Shown here: positions 54,175 through 62,875 of the stretch, piece by piece
Position numbering within the stretch: the stretch's first letter is position 1
Layout of the letters: every line of letters starts with the position of its first letter
From: Planctomycetota bacterium
Lineage (GTDB): Bacteria; Planctomycetota; UBA8742; UBA2392
Reading direction: 5' to 3'
DNA: 64,000 nt
Assembly (NCBI GenBank): GCA_020425605.1
Contig: JAGQRH010000003.1
Span: forward strand, 1 to 64,000
Position numbers and translations under genes: made by a program
Notes under the pieces: model-generated
What the model saw: the letters and a program-made list of their open reading frames with translations, nothing else
Told to the model about the DNA's origin: nothing
Databases searched by the model: none

Positions 54175-55848
54175 GTGGCCTACGGCTTCGACATTGAGAG
54201 CAACCTGAGCATCCTTGTGGGCTTGTCCCGCAAAGGTAGCCAGTACAGGCTGAAGAAAGCGCTGATCCTGCCCGGCTTCAAGGCCGACCCGGACCAGAAG
54301 CCCGAGATCTATGCCGGCGCGCCGCTCGGCAGCACGTACCGCGCGCTCAAGAACATGGGCGTCAAGGCCGGCAACCCGCACACGCTGGTGCCCGGGCGCG
54401 ACGTGTACTACCGCTTTGTCGTGGTCGCCAGCAACAACCCCAAGATGATCGAGCAGCAGGTTCGCATGGAAGCCGACGAGATCGGCGGCGAAGACGCGAA
54501 CATCCTGGCGGACTACATCAGTGGGTCCGACTTCGACTATGCGCCTGCCATCCACGTGGCGCTGGCGCGAGAAGAAGTGATCGACCACTTCGCCAACAGC
54601 CTCACCAATGCGGGCGTTGAAATCGGCCCGATGATCCCCGGCTGTTCGGCCCTGTACCAGGCCTACCTGATCAGCGGCGATACGGATTCTGAACACGTCC
54701 AGATGCACGCCAACATCGGCGACGACAGCACGGACGTGATCCTGGTGCGCGAAAGCCAGCTGCTGTACGCGCGCAGCATCAGCATCGGCGTCAACGACTT
54801 CATCACCCGCCTGCTGCCGGAATACGGCGGCGACCGTGACGCCATCCGCCAGGTGCTGTTCACGCAGATCGACCTTCGCCCAAGCGTGGCTGCGGACAAC
54901 CTCAGCGGCGACCGCGGTGTCGAGGCCGGCCAGGAAGTCGCCAGCCGCATCTTCCAGCAGATCACCAGCACGATCATGCTCGCCAAGGGCGCCATGAAAG
55001 CGCCGAAGCTGGATGCTCGAAAGATCATCCTGTCCGGCGCGGGCGCAGCCATACCCGGGCTGCGCGAGCTGATGATGAACCGCGTGCGCAAGACGGTCGA
55101 GGTGTTCGACCCGCTGCGCAACATCGACATCGAGGGCGTCGACGACCAGACGCAGGAGACCTGCCAGAGCTACCGCCCGGCGCTGGCGCTGGCAATCGGC
55201 CTTGCAGCCCAGGCCGGAGACCCGAAGTCTCAGACCAAGGCGGTCTTCGAGCCCGCAAGCGTTCGCCGCCGCCGCGAGTTCCTGCACAAGAGCCTGTTCC
55301 TGTACATGGCAGCCGCGCTGCTGATCGCGATTGTCCTGCCGCTGTATGTGCTGAGCCGCAACTCGCTCGCCGAGGCCGATGAGACGCTCAATGACCGGCT
55401 GCACGGCCCGATCGGCCGCTACCAGAACGCCAGCAGCGAAATCCCCACGCGCGAGGCCGCACAGGTGCGCGCCGAAAAGCGTTTCGAGGCGGGAGCGATT
55501 GCCTTGATGCCGGGGCGCGCGTCCACGGACGTGTTGACACAGTTCGCCGCCAAACGCCCGGACACGGTGCGCATCCGCTCTGTGGAGCTGCTGACCGACA
55601 CGACCAACCCGAGTAATGACAAGAATTTCAAGCCGCGCACGCTGTTGAAGATGAGCTTCTTCATCGAGAAGAAGCCGGGCGCGGACCCGCTGCAGGTTAA
55701 CGCCGAGCTGCGCAAGATCCTGCTCGGGCTCAAGGGCGTAAAGGCGGTAGTGCCGGGCGAGACCGTCAGCCACGAGACGCCTCCGGGCAACGACGTGACA
55801 CACACGGTCGAGCTTGACCTGTCACTGGAAGGAGCCCCCGCGAAATGA
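54175..55848 (+). CDS. PilM-PilN fusion protein
   Basis: A 557-residue protein. Residues 1-365 form an actin-like PilM domain: MHANIGDDSTDVILVRES, YARSISIGVNDF and the C-terminal ILSGAGAAIPGLRELM correspond to PilM motifs. After a basic linker and one helix (about 373-393) residues 395-557 match the PilN pattern, a coiled coil and small beta-alpha domain (LKMSFFIEKKPGA). PilM and PilN are normally separate, and the order resembles GspL. It starts at GTG directly after the previous stop with GAGGGAG upstream, and overlaps the next gene. Confidence 0.82.
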   Translation: MAYGFDIESNLSILVGLSRKGSQYRLKKALILPGFKADPDQKPEIYAGAPLGSTYRALKNMGVKAGNPHTLVPGRDVYYRFVVVASNNPKMIEQQVRMEADEIGGEDANILADYISGSDFDYAPAIHVALAREEVIDHFANSLTNAGVEIGPMIPGCSALYQAYLISGDTDSEHVQMHANIGDDSTDVILVRESQLLYARSISIGVNDFITRLLPEYGGDRDAIRQVLFTQIDLRPSVAADNLSGDRGVEAGQEVASRIFQQITSTIMLAKGAMKAPKLDARKIILSGAGAAIPGLRELMMNRVRKTVEVFDPLRNIDIEGVDDQTQETCQSYRPALALAIGLAAQAGDPKSQTKAVFEPASVRRRREFLHKSLFLYMAAALLIAIVLPLYVLSRNSLAEADETLNDRLHGPIGRYQNASSEIPTREAAQVRAEKRFEAGAIALMPGRASTDVLTQFAAKRPDTVRIRSVELLTDTTNPSNDKNFKPRTLLKMSFFIEKKPGADPLQVNAELRKILLGLKGVKAVVPGETVSHETPPGNDVTHTVELDLSLEGAPAK

Positions 55849-56771
55849 AATGGCTCAAGGCAAACATCAGGTTCCTCGTCGTCGCGGTGGTGCTGATCGC
55901 GCTTCTGGTACTCGCAAACGGTGAGTTTGGCGACATCGCGAAGTCACTGGACGCCAAGCAAAACCAGGCCAAGACCATGCTGACCGCCAACTACCGTGCG
56001 CTCTTCACCGACGCCGCCAAATTCAACGGCGACCCGGCCACAGTCGAAGGTCGCAAGATGCAGGACAGGACGCAGGTCACCAACGCGCTGACCACGCTGG
56101 TCAATGAGCGCATGACCTTCGAGACCGACCCGGCCTACACGCTGGATTCACTGCCGCAGGGCACATCGGTCGATGAGATGATCAACTTCCTGCGCAACGA
56201 AAAGAAGCCCGAGCTGCAGCGCGAGCTTGGCTTCCAGCGATACTTCGGCCCGGACGTTCGAGACGACAGCGCGTTCGGCTTCAAACTGCCGGCACAGGCG
56301 ACGCTGACCGAAGACCAGGTGCGCGACTATCTCCGCAAGCTCGACATGGTGCGCTGCGTGGCCCATTGCGTGGAACGCACGGGCGTACAGCGCCTCGACA
56401 AGCTCGACTTCAAGGCCATCAACGAAGACCTCAACACCCGCGGCGTCCCGACCCACGCCAGCGCCACCGGCGAACAGCCTTACTTCTCAGGCGAGGGCCT
56501 CGAGATCCGGGTCAGCGCCACGGAAGAGGCGCTCTACGACCTGCTGATTGAGCTGCAGAACCCCGACAAGGAAGGCCTGCACAACCGCTACCTCAGCGTG
56601 GAAACATTCAAGTTCGAGAAGCCCGACCTGCTGGACCCGCAGGACGCGCTGATCACCGCGAAGATCACACTGGTGGCCTACCGGGTGAACCCGGAATCAA
56701 GCTACCCGCCGGACGAGTCGCAGAAAGCCGTGCAGCAATCGAACGCCCGCGCACCGAGGCCGTTCCGCTAG
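55845..56771 (+). CDS. PilO/GspM-like bitopic membrane protein
   Basis: A 308-residue protein with one N-terminal helix (about 9-27, IRFLVVAVVLIALLVLANG) and a periplasmic domain with a leading coiled coil and a ferredoxin-like alternating pattern, as in PilO. Identity is based on position after PilM-PilN, topology and size; PilO sequences are hard to recognise. The ATG overlaps the previous stop (ATGA). Confidence 0.62.
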   Translation: MKWLKANIRFLVVAVVLIALLVLANGEFGDIAKSLDAKQNQAKTMLTANYRALFTDAAKFNGDPATVEGRKMQDRTQVTNALTTLVNERMTFETDPAYTLDSLPQGTSVDEMINFLRNEKKPELQRELGFQRYFGPDVRDDSAFGFKLPAQATLTEDQVRDYLRKLDMVRCVAHCVERTGVQRLDKLDFKAINEDLNTRGVPTHASATGEQPYFSGEGLEIRVSATEEALYDLLIELQNPDKEGLHNRYLSVETFKFEKPDLLDPQDALITAKITLVAYRVNPESSYPPDESQKAVQQSNARAPRPFR

Positions 56772-56779
56772 GAGAGAAC

Positions 56780-57277
56780 ATGGACCAGCTACTGCATCGC
56801 CTCAACGAGTGGAAAGAGAAAATTCTCTTCGTGCTCGCATTGCTGGTGACGCTGGCCATCGTGATGAAGGCCCGCCCGCTCGGCGGCGGCATCGTCGACA
56901 TCGACTCAGATCAGCGCCAGGCGCAGATCCAGGCGGCCGGTATCGACCAGGCCCAGGCCGAGAAAGTACTCACCAAGCTTGAGAAGCCGCCCACATGGGA
57001 CCCGGTTCAGCTCGACAGCCTTCGCATCGAGCGCCCGTTCTATGACGAGGGCGACGACTTCACTTCGCCACCCAACAAGGGCTCAAGCTGGAGCCTGTCG
57101 CAGGCGACCTACGAAAACCTGCCGCCGCTCCAGCTCAGCGTGCCGGGCTACGGCGCGTTGCCGGACTATGACATGCCCGCCGGGCCGCACCCGTCACTGA
57201 CCAAGGCGAACGGAAGCGTGCCCCGGGACGACCGCCCGGTGGGCCTCACCGAGCCTGAGACGGGAGAGTTCGACTAA
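56780..57277 (+). CDS. PilP/GspC-like small bitopic protein
   Basis: A 165-residue protein with one helix (about 15-31, ILFVLALLVTLAIVM) and a Pro-rich periplasmic tail (PPLQLSVPGYGALPDYDMP). Its position matches PilP, but the globular HR domain of PilP/GspC is not clear. Its stop shares a base with the next ATG (TAATG). Confidence 0.5.
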   Translation: MDQLLHRLNEWKEKILFVLALLVTLAIVMKARPLGGGIVDIDSDQRQAQIQAAGIDQAQAEKVLTKLEKPPTWDPVQLDSLRIERPFYDEGDDFTSPPNKGSSWSLSQATYENLPPLQLSVPGYGALPDYDMPAGPHPSLTKANGSVPRDDRPVGLTEPETGEFD

Positions 57278-60213
57278 TGCGCATACTCCCGGCCATGCTC
57301 GCGTTGCTTCTGCTTGCGCCTGCCCTGTGCGCGCAGGTTTCGATCGATGAAAAGCCGCGCCGCTACATGATCATCAAGGTCGACGGCGCAGCCAAGGAAT
57401 GGGAAATCCGCCCCTGGAAGGTCACCGACAAGGGCGGCCGCACCATGCAGGGTGCCAGCGAGGGCGACTTCAAGCTCGATGTCGAGCGCTGGGAACGCAC
57501 CGGCCTCTACAAGCGCTACAACACGAAGCTCTGGAAGCAGGCCGTCGCCGACTACCTGCGCGGCGGGCCGAAGGCGACCGACGGCAGCCGCTTCTACTTC
57601 TATGCAATCAACCCGCGCCAACCGCGTGCGGAGGGCGTCGTCAACCTGTTCGACGAGCGCAAGCACATCTACTGGGTGCCCGCCAACACCGTCGAGGTAA
57701 AGGGCTACCCGCAGACCTGGGTCGATGTGTACGAATCCTTCGTGACGCGCCAGGAAGGCGACGCGCGGCGCCAGGCGGTCAAGGACTGGGAAGCCGCTCA
57801 CCGTGACATCATCAAGAACCTCGAGGACTCTGAAGACGGCTTCTCGCCCGAAGAGCGCAACGAGTTTGCCCGCTTCTACCAGGCGCAGTTCGTCTACGTA
57901 CGCGACCAGAACCCGACACTGGCGGCCATCTACGACGAGCTCGCGGCCTTCCATCGCGAGCGCAATAACCTCGACGCCGAGCTGAGCACATATCTCGACG
58001 CGCTGCGCGCCGGCGTTGCAGGCGATGACCGGGAACGCTTCGCGCTGGCCGTCGGCCGCATCTTTGTGAACCGCCTGAACCTGCCTGGCGAGGCCATCCC
58101 CTACCTCACGCAGGCGCCGCACTACACCGAGGCGCTGTACCTGCTCTCGCATTGCTACATCGAAACCGAGCAATACGACCTCGCCCGTACGCAACTGAAC
58201 AATCTGACCGCAACTCTCACCGCGATGCCCGAGGGAACTGTGCTGGAGACCACGGCCGAAGAAGAACTGGGCCGCGCGTATCTGACCCTCGGCGAGCTTG
58301 AGTTCAAGCTGCTGAATCTCGTCGCGGCCAATGACGCCGTGGGCAAGATCGCCAAGGAGAACGCAAGCTGGGACGCCGGCCAGGTGCTGTTCTGCGCAAT
58401 GCTGCTGCAACGTAATGAGCCAAAGCGCGACGCCGACAAGAGCGATGCACAGAAGATTCGCGAAACACTCAAGACGCTCAGCTTCTGGCAGACAGCACAG
58501 GGCTACACCAACCCGCAGCCCGCCACGGACTTCCCGCTGGACCCGCTGATGGCCCAGGCGCTGGTGATCTATGCGCAGACGGACAGCCAGTACACGGCCG
58601 CCCGCCCGGACAAGACCGACCGCAAGCCGAGCGCCGAAGTCATCCGTTTCCTCACCGCCGCAAAGGCGCTAGATCCGCTATCCGCCGAGCCCTATCTGGC
58701 GGAGGGTCGCCTGTACCAGCGACTCGGGCAGTTCACCGAGGCACTGGCCGTTTATCGCGAAGGCCTCGATGTCGATCCGCGTCACGTGCTGCTGAATTTC
58801 GCGGTCGCCGACCTGAACCTGAAGGGCGGCGTGGTCAGCGTTGCCAAGGATCATCTGAGCCGCTGCCTGAAGTACTCGCCAAGCTTCTACCCCGCGCACA
58901 CGCTGCTGGGTGAAATGGCGCTGGACGAAGTCGAGCGCGTGCGCGCTTCCCTTATCCTGCGCATGAATGCAGGTGAAATGGTCGACTACGCCGGCGAGTT
59001 GGTACCGCCGATGAAAGAAGCCGCCGCGTTCTTCACCTCCTCGCTGTCGATCAATGGCGATCAACCGGCAACCAAGCTGGCACTGGCGACGCTCGACCTG
59101 CGACTGGCTGAAGTCGCGCCACTGGGAATCGCGGACCGCGACGACGCGGAATCCGTACGCAAGGCCTATATCGGCAAGGCTCGCGACCTTTCCAAGGAGT
59201 TGATCGACAAACTTGAGAAGTTCGCAGAGTCCGAGCAGCCCAAGAACATGAACGAGCGTGAGCTCGCACAGGTTCCGTCACTCGGCTGCTACAACATCTA
59301 TGCCTTCGCGCTGTATACGCTCGGCGACCATGACCGCTCGCTGGAAGCATTCCAGAAGCACATCGAAAACGCGCGCAAGAAAGAGTTCATCCCCGACAAC
59401 AAGGTCCGCAAGGAATACGAGATGTCGGCCTCGCTCGCGTACGCCCAGAACTGGGTGCAACGCATCGAGCAAAACCAGCGCCAATACTTCGAGACCGACG
59501 AATTCGACCACGACAGCACAAAGCCGTCCGGTGCGACCATCTGGTACAACGGCAACTGGACGATTCCCACCAAGCTCAAGCCGGACCTTGGCTTCACCAG
59601 TGACACCCGGATCGCCGGCGGCCGACTTAAGCTTGTGGTCGACCAGAAGGAATCGGGAGTAATGAGCCGCATCGAAGTCGAGAAGCCGCACGGCACGCTC
59701 TCGACGTTCGAGGCCGAGTTCACGCAGGTCAGCGACGTCGCCTTCGACCGCGGTGTGTTCATCACGAAAGTGGTAAAGGGCTCAGGCAGCGTCGATAGCG
59801 AAGCCGAGCCGAAGTGCAGCATCTTCCTCGGCATCGACTCGCAGGGCCGGGTATTCTGGGAAAGCCGCAAGTACGACATGGACGACAAAAACCAGGTTGA
59901 AAAGCGCGTCGGATACGGGCTTGTGGACATCAGCCTCTACGGCGGCGTCCCCCTAAACCCGGAAGACCGCCTCACGCTCAGCATCCGCCGCCAGCTCAGC
60001 AACGACCACAGTGACATCGAGTACATCGCCATCATCAACGGTTGGGAAACGAAGCTGCCGGTCGAGCTCGATGAGCTGACCCGCGTCGACTTCAACCAGA
60101 GCCGCTACGCCGTGCATTGCGGTTTCTTCACGCGTGCACTGACCGGCGTGAAGGGCACGGTCGAAGTTGACCGTGCGAAGTTCATCTACGACAGCGGGCA
60201 GACGAAGAAATAG
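57277..60213 (+). CDS. Large secreted TPR protein of the pilus-like cluster
   Basis: A 978-residue exported protein with a signal peptide (ILPAMLALLLLAPALCAQ). The region from about 180 to 700 is a TPR-type helical solenoid (for example EALAVYREGLDVDPRHVLLNFA), and the C-terminal 230 residues form a beta-rich domain (IWYNGNWTIPTKLKP onward) like a lectin-type jelly roll. In a type IV pilus context, secreted TPR proteins pilot or stabilise the secretin (PilF/Tgl-like), but this one is far larger and not obviously a lipoprotein. It starts on the previous stop and ends two bases before the pseudopilin gene. Confidence 0.8.
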   Translation: MRILPAMLALLLLAPALCAQVSIDEKPRRYMIIKVDGAAKEWEIRPWKVTDKGGRTMQGASEGDFKLDVERWERTGLYKRYNTKLWKQAVADYLRGGPKATDGSRFYFYAINPRQPRAEGVVNLFDERKHIYWVPANTVEVKGYPQTWVDVYESFVTRQEGDARRQAVKDWEAAHRDIIKNLEDSEDGFSPEERNEFARFYQAQFVYVRDQNPTLAAIYDELAAFHRERNNLDAELSTYLDALRAGVAGDDRERFALAVGRIFVNRLNLPGEAIPYLTQAPHYTEALYLLSHCYIETEQYDLARTQLNNLTATLTAMPEGTVLETTAEEELGRAYLTLGELEFKLLNLVAANDAVGKIAKENASWDAGQVLFCAMLLQRNEPKRDADKSDAQKIRETLKTLSFWQTAQGYTNPQPATDFPLDPLMAQALVIYAQTDSQYTAARPDKTDRKPSAEVIRFLTAAKALDPLSAEPYLAEGRLYQRLGQFTEALAVYREGLDVDPRHVLLNFAVADLNLKGGVVSVAKDHLSRCLKYSPSFYPAHTLLGEMALDEVERVRASLILRMNAGEMVDYAGELVPPMKEAAAFFTSSLSINGDQPATKLALATLDLRLAEVAPLGIADRDDAESVRKAYIGKARDLSKELIDKLEKFAESEQPKNMNERELAQVPSLGCYNIYAFALYTLGDHDRSLEAFQKHIENARKKEFIPDNKVRKEYEMSASLAYAQNWVQRIEQNQRQYFETDEFDHDSTKPSGATIWYNGNWTIPTKLKPDLGFTSDTRIAGGRLKLVVDQKESGVMSRIEVEKPHGTLSTFEAEFTQVSDVAFDRGVFITKVVKGSGSVDSEAEPKCSIFLGIDSQGRVFWESRKYDMDDKNQVEKRVGYGLVDISLYGGVPLNPEDRLTLSIRRQLSNDHSDIEYIAIINGWETKLPVELDELTRVDFNQSRYAVHCGFFTRALTGVKGTVEVDRAKFIYDSGQTKK

Positions 60214-60215
60214 CC

Positions 60216-60923
60216 ATGCGCCACTCAAGACACGGCTTCACACTGATCGAGATCATGATCGTCGTCGGGATCATCATCCTGCTGGCGGCTGTGCTGCTGG
60301 TCAGCTTCAGCGGCGTGTTCAGCAAGAGCAAGCAGGCCCAGACCAAGACCACCATCGAGACGCTCAAGGCCAACGTCGAGAGCTACCAGGCGAAGTGGGG
60401 TGTGCCCCCGCCAAGCAACCTGGCTGAATTGGGGATCCTCGCGGGCTATCCTGCGCTGGCTGACCCGAACAAGGAAAACATCGGCATCGAGGCCCTCGTG
60501 CTGGCACTGCGCAGCAAGCGCGAGCAGGGCCCATACCTTGATCCTGGCCTGCTTCAGGACGAGAAACGCCGCACGAACCTCGACATCGACACAGTACTGG
60601 AAGAGGCCGTCGCGCCCGAGAACCTGGATCTGGAAGAAGGCAGCGCGCGCGACCTGTTTGAGATCGCCGACGCCTGGGGCAATCCGCTGGTCTATGTCGA
60701 CATGAAGACCGTACGCGCGGGCAACTTCGCCTACGACATCACCATGGCCGACGGCAGCCGTACACGCATCGATGCGACCGCCTGTCAGGACGCCCTGCGC
60801 CACCCGGTCACCGGCCAGTACCCCACCGGCTACGTGATCTGGAGCTTCGGCGAAGACGGTATCAACGACTATGGCCGCGGCGACGACATCACCAGCTGGC
60901 CGAAGTACGAGGTCGAAGAGTAG
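60216..60923 (+). CDS. gspG: GspG-type major pseudopilin
   Basis: A 235-residue pseudopilin. A short basic leader with the prepilin-peptidase site HG-FTLIEIMIVVGII (cleavage after G7, Glu at +5) precedes the helix. The GspG signature AWGNPLVY appears at about 150, then the C-terminal end FGEDGINDYGRGDDITSW has the calcium-site-like Asp cluster found in GspG. The protein is longer than usual (about 140): roughly 90 extra residues sit between the helix and the WGNP motif, with many Leu/Glu/Asp. No prepilin peptidase is in the window. Confidence 0.9.
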   Translation: MRHSRHGFTLIEIMIVVGIIILLAAVLLVSFSGVFSKSKQAQTKTTIETLKANVESYQAKWGVPPPSNLAELGILAGYPALADPNKENIGIEALVLALRSKREQGPYLDPGLLQDEKRRTNLDIDTVLEEAVAPENLDLEEGSARDLFEIADAWGNPLVYVDMKTVRAGNFAYDITMADGSRTRIDATACQDALRHPVTGQYPTGYVIWSFGEDGINDYGRGDDITSWPKYEVEE

Positions 60924-60998
60924 GCCCCTACTTCCTGACACCAATCCAATATCGCTCCACTTCAACGCGCGCGTGCCTTTGCTCGCCACAATGCGTTT

Positions 60999-61985
60999 GT
61001 GGCGCACTACCGCACAATTCTGGGCATCGATGAAGCCGGGCTGGGGCCGATCCTTGGCCCGCTGACGCTGGGCTATGCCGCGTTCGGGCTGAGTCAGCCG
61101 CTGACCCCGGCGGGTGTGCTGGGCCTCGACATGTGGGACGCACTCGAGCTTGGCCGCGATGCCATCGAGCGCAAGAAACGCCCCGTGGTCTGCGACAGCA
61201 AGAAGCTGTATTCGCCCGCCAAGGGCGTACGCGCGCTGGAAGAAGAAGTGCTGGCCTGGGCTGCGCTGGCGGGCCACAACCCCGGCGATTTTGCCGCCTT
61301 TCGCGACGGCCTGTGCCCGCTCGCGCGCGAGAAGCCTGAGAACTACGACTGGTACGCCGCCCCGCCACAGCCGTTCCCGCTTGAAGCGAGCGCCGATCGC
61401 GCGGCGTTGCGGGGGCAGGCGCTCGGCCGTTCGCTGACGGCTGCAGGCTTTAGGCTGCAGGCCTTCGGCGTGAACCCAATTCTGGAAGGCGAACTGAACC
61501 AGCTGATCAATCGCACCGGCAACAAAGCCCGCGCCGAGTTCGACGCTATCGCCCGCATCATCGGCCCGATCTGGCAACAGCATCGCGAGTTGGCCGTCGT
61601 CTGCGACCGGCAGGGCGGCCGAACACGCTACGGCCGGTCGCTGGCCTCAGAATTCCCGGAAGCGCACATCGAGACGCTGCACGAGGCAAAAGAGATCAGC
61701 ACCTACGAGCTGACCATCCCCGAGGTCGAGGGCTGCCCGCGCATGTTCATAGCGTTCATGGAAAAGGGCGAGGGCCACCACCTGCCCATCGCGCTGGCCA
61801 GCATGGCCGCCAAATACATGCGCGAGTTGATGATGCACCAGTTCAACGCCTGGTTTCACAACTACGACGCCGACATCAAGCCCACCGCCGGCTACTACCA
61901 GGACGGCAAACGCTGGCTGGCCGACACCAACGAGATGCGCCGCAAAATCGGCGTCCCCGATGAGCGGCTGATCCGCAAGCGCTGA
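60999..61985 (+). CDS. Divergent RNase HII-like protein
   Basis: A 328-residue protein with the RNase HII order: GIDEAGLGPILGPL (D11, E12), CDSKKLYSPA (66-75), a third acid in VVCDRQGG (D203), and ASMAAKYMRELMM (E276 at the place of the last Asp). The usual arginine of DEAGRGP is leucine, and the last acid is Glu rather than Asp. It is also about 100 residues longer than RNase HII between the SKKL and VVCD blocks. RNA-DNA hybrid cleavage is therefore possible but not assured. The start is a GTG with no ribosome site. Not in an operon with neighbours. Confidence 0.72.
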   Translation: MAHYRTILGIDEAGLGPILGPLTLGYAAFGLSQPLTPAGVLGLDMWDALELGRDAIERKKRPVVCDSKKLYSPAKGVRALEEEVLAWAALAGHNPGDFAAFRDGLCPLAREKPENYDWYAAPPQPFPLEASADRAALRGQALGRSLTAAGFRLQAFGVNPILEGELNQLINRTGNKARAEFDAIARIIGPIWQQHRELAVVCDRQGGRTRYGRSLASEFPEAHIETLHEAKEISTYELTIPEVEGCPRMFIAFMEKGEGHHLPIALASMAAKYMRELMMHQFNAWFHNYDADIKPTAGYYQDGKRWLADTNEMRRKIGVPDERLIRKR

Positions 61986-62052
61986 TCGCGCTTGAGGCGG
62001 TTGCCCCTCCACACCCATTGAACAATCACCACCGATCACCGATCATCCGGCG

Positions 62053-62823
62053 ATGGCCGTCCTCAAGGGTGATCGGTTGACCAAGCGCTTTGGCGGGCGG
62101 ACCGTCGTGCGCGGCGTGAACATTGAGATCGGCGCCGGCGAAATTGTCGGCCTTCTGGGGCGCAACGGCGCCGGCAAGTCCACCACCTTCAAGATGCTGA
62201 TGGGCGTGCACAAGCCGAACGGCGGCAAGGTGATCCTTGATGGAAAAGACGTCACCAGCATGCCCATGTACAAGCGCGTGCGGCACGGGCTCGGCTATCT
62301 GCCCCAGGAAGACACCTACTTCAGCAAACTGACCGTCGAGGAGAACCTGCTGGCGATCCTCGAGACAACCAACCTGTCCCGCAGCGACCGCGGCAAGCGC
62401 CTTGAGGAGCTGATCGAGGAATTCGGCCTGCACAAGATCCGCACCAACCCGGCCGGCTCATGCAGCGGTGGAGAGAAGCGACGGCTGGAAATCGCCCGCA
62501 CGCTGATCGGCAACCCGAAAGTTATCCTGCTCGATGAGCCGTTCGCGGGCGTGGACCCGATCGCGATCCAGGATTTAAGGGAGTTGGTGGCGGGATTGGT
62601 TGCAAAGGGGATAGCCCTATTGCTGACCGACCACAACGTGCGCGAAGTGCTGCCGATGACCGATCGCAGCTACATCATCGTCGACGGCCAGGTCATCAAG
62701 GAAGGCCCGCCGCGCGAGATCGCCGGCGACGAAGTCGTGCGACAGGAGTACCTCGGCAGCCGCTTCAAGCTGGACACAGAGCTGATGCGCGCCGACGAAA
62801 TCCTCAAGCGCGGGCAGAACTAG
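62053..62823 (+). CDS. lptB: LPS-export ABC ATPase LptB-like
   Basis: A 256-residue ABC ATPase: Walker A GRNGAGKST, signature CSGGEKRRLEIAR, Walker B VILLDEPFAGVDP, and the LptB-like end with YLGSRFKL. LptB powers lipopolysaccharide extraction from the inner membrane, so its presence supports a diderm outer membrane with LPS or a related glycolipid. Branched-chain amino-acid ATPases (LivF/LivG) are close relatives, but the signature spacing and tail fit LptB better. No other lpt gene is in view. Confidence 0.85.
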   Translation: MAVLKGDRLTKRFGGRTVVRGVNIEIGAGEIVGLLGRNGAGKSTTFKMLMGVHKPNGGKVILDGKDVTSMPMYKRVRHGLGYLPQEDTYFSKLTVEENLLAILETTNLSRSDRGKRLEELIEEFGLHKIRTNPAGSCSGGEKRRLEIARTLIGNPKVILLDEPFAGVDPIAIQDLRELVAGLVAKGIALLLTDHNVREVLPMTDRSYIIVDGQVIKEGPPREIAGDEVVRQEYLGSRFKLDTELMRADEILKRGQN

Positions 62824-62843
62824 GCGCATGCCTCGAGATTGCC

Positions 62844-62849
62844 TATAAT
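62844..62849 (+). promoter_or_regulatory. Candidate -10 of the yebC promoter
   Basis: A perfect TATAAT, 27 bases before the yebC ATG, in a short intergenic gap. I see no good -35 partner, so this is a partial call. Confidence 0.4.
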
Positions 62850-62875
62850 CGAGCTTCTTTCACGAAGGGCAGGGA

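Noticed and set aside
53569-55803. 744-residue open frame on the minus strand opposite the PilM-PilN region
   Set aside because: It is antisense to two well-supported genes, shows no family motif or ribosome site, and long opposite frames are expected at this GC content.
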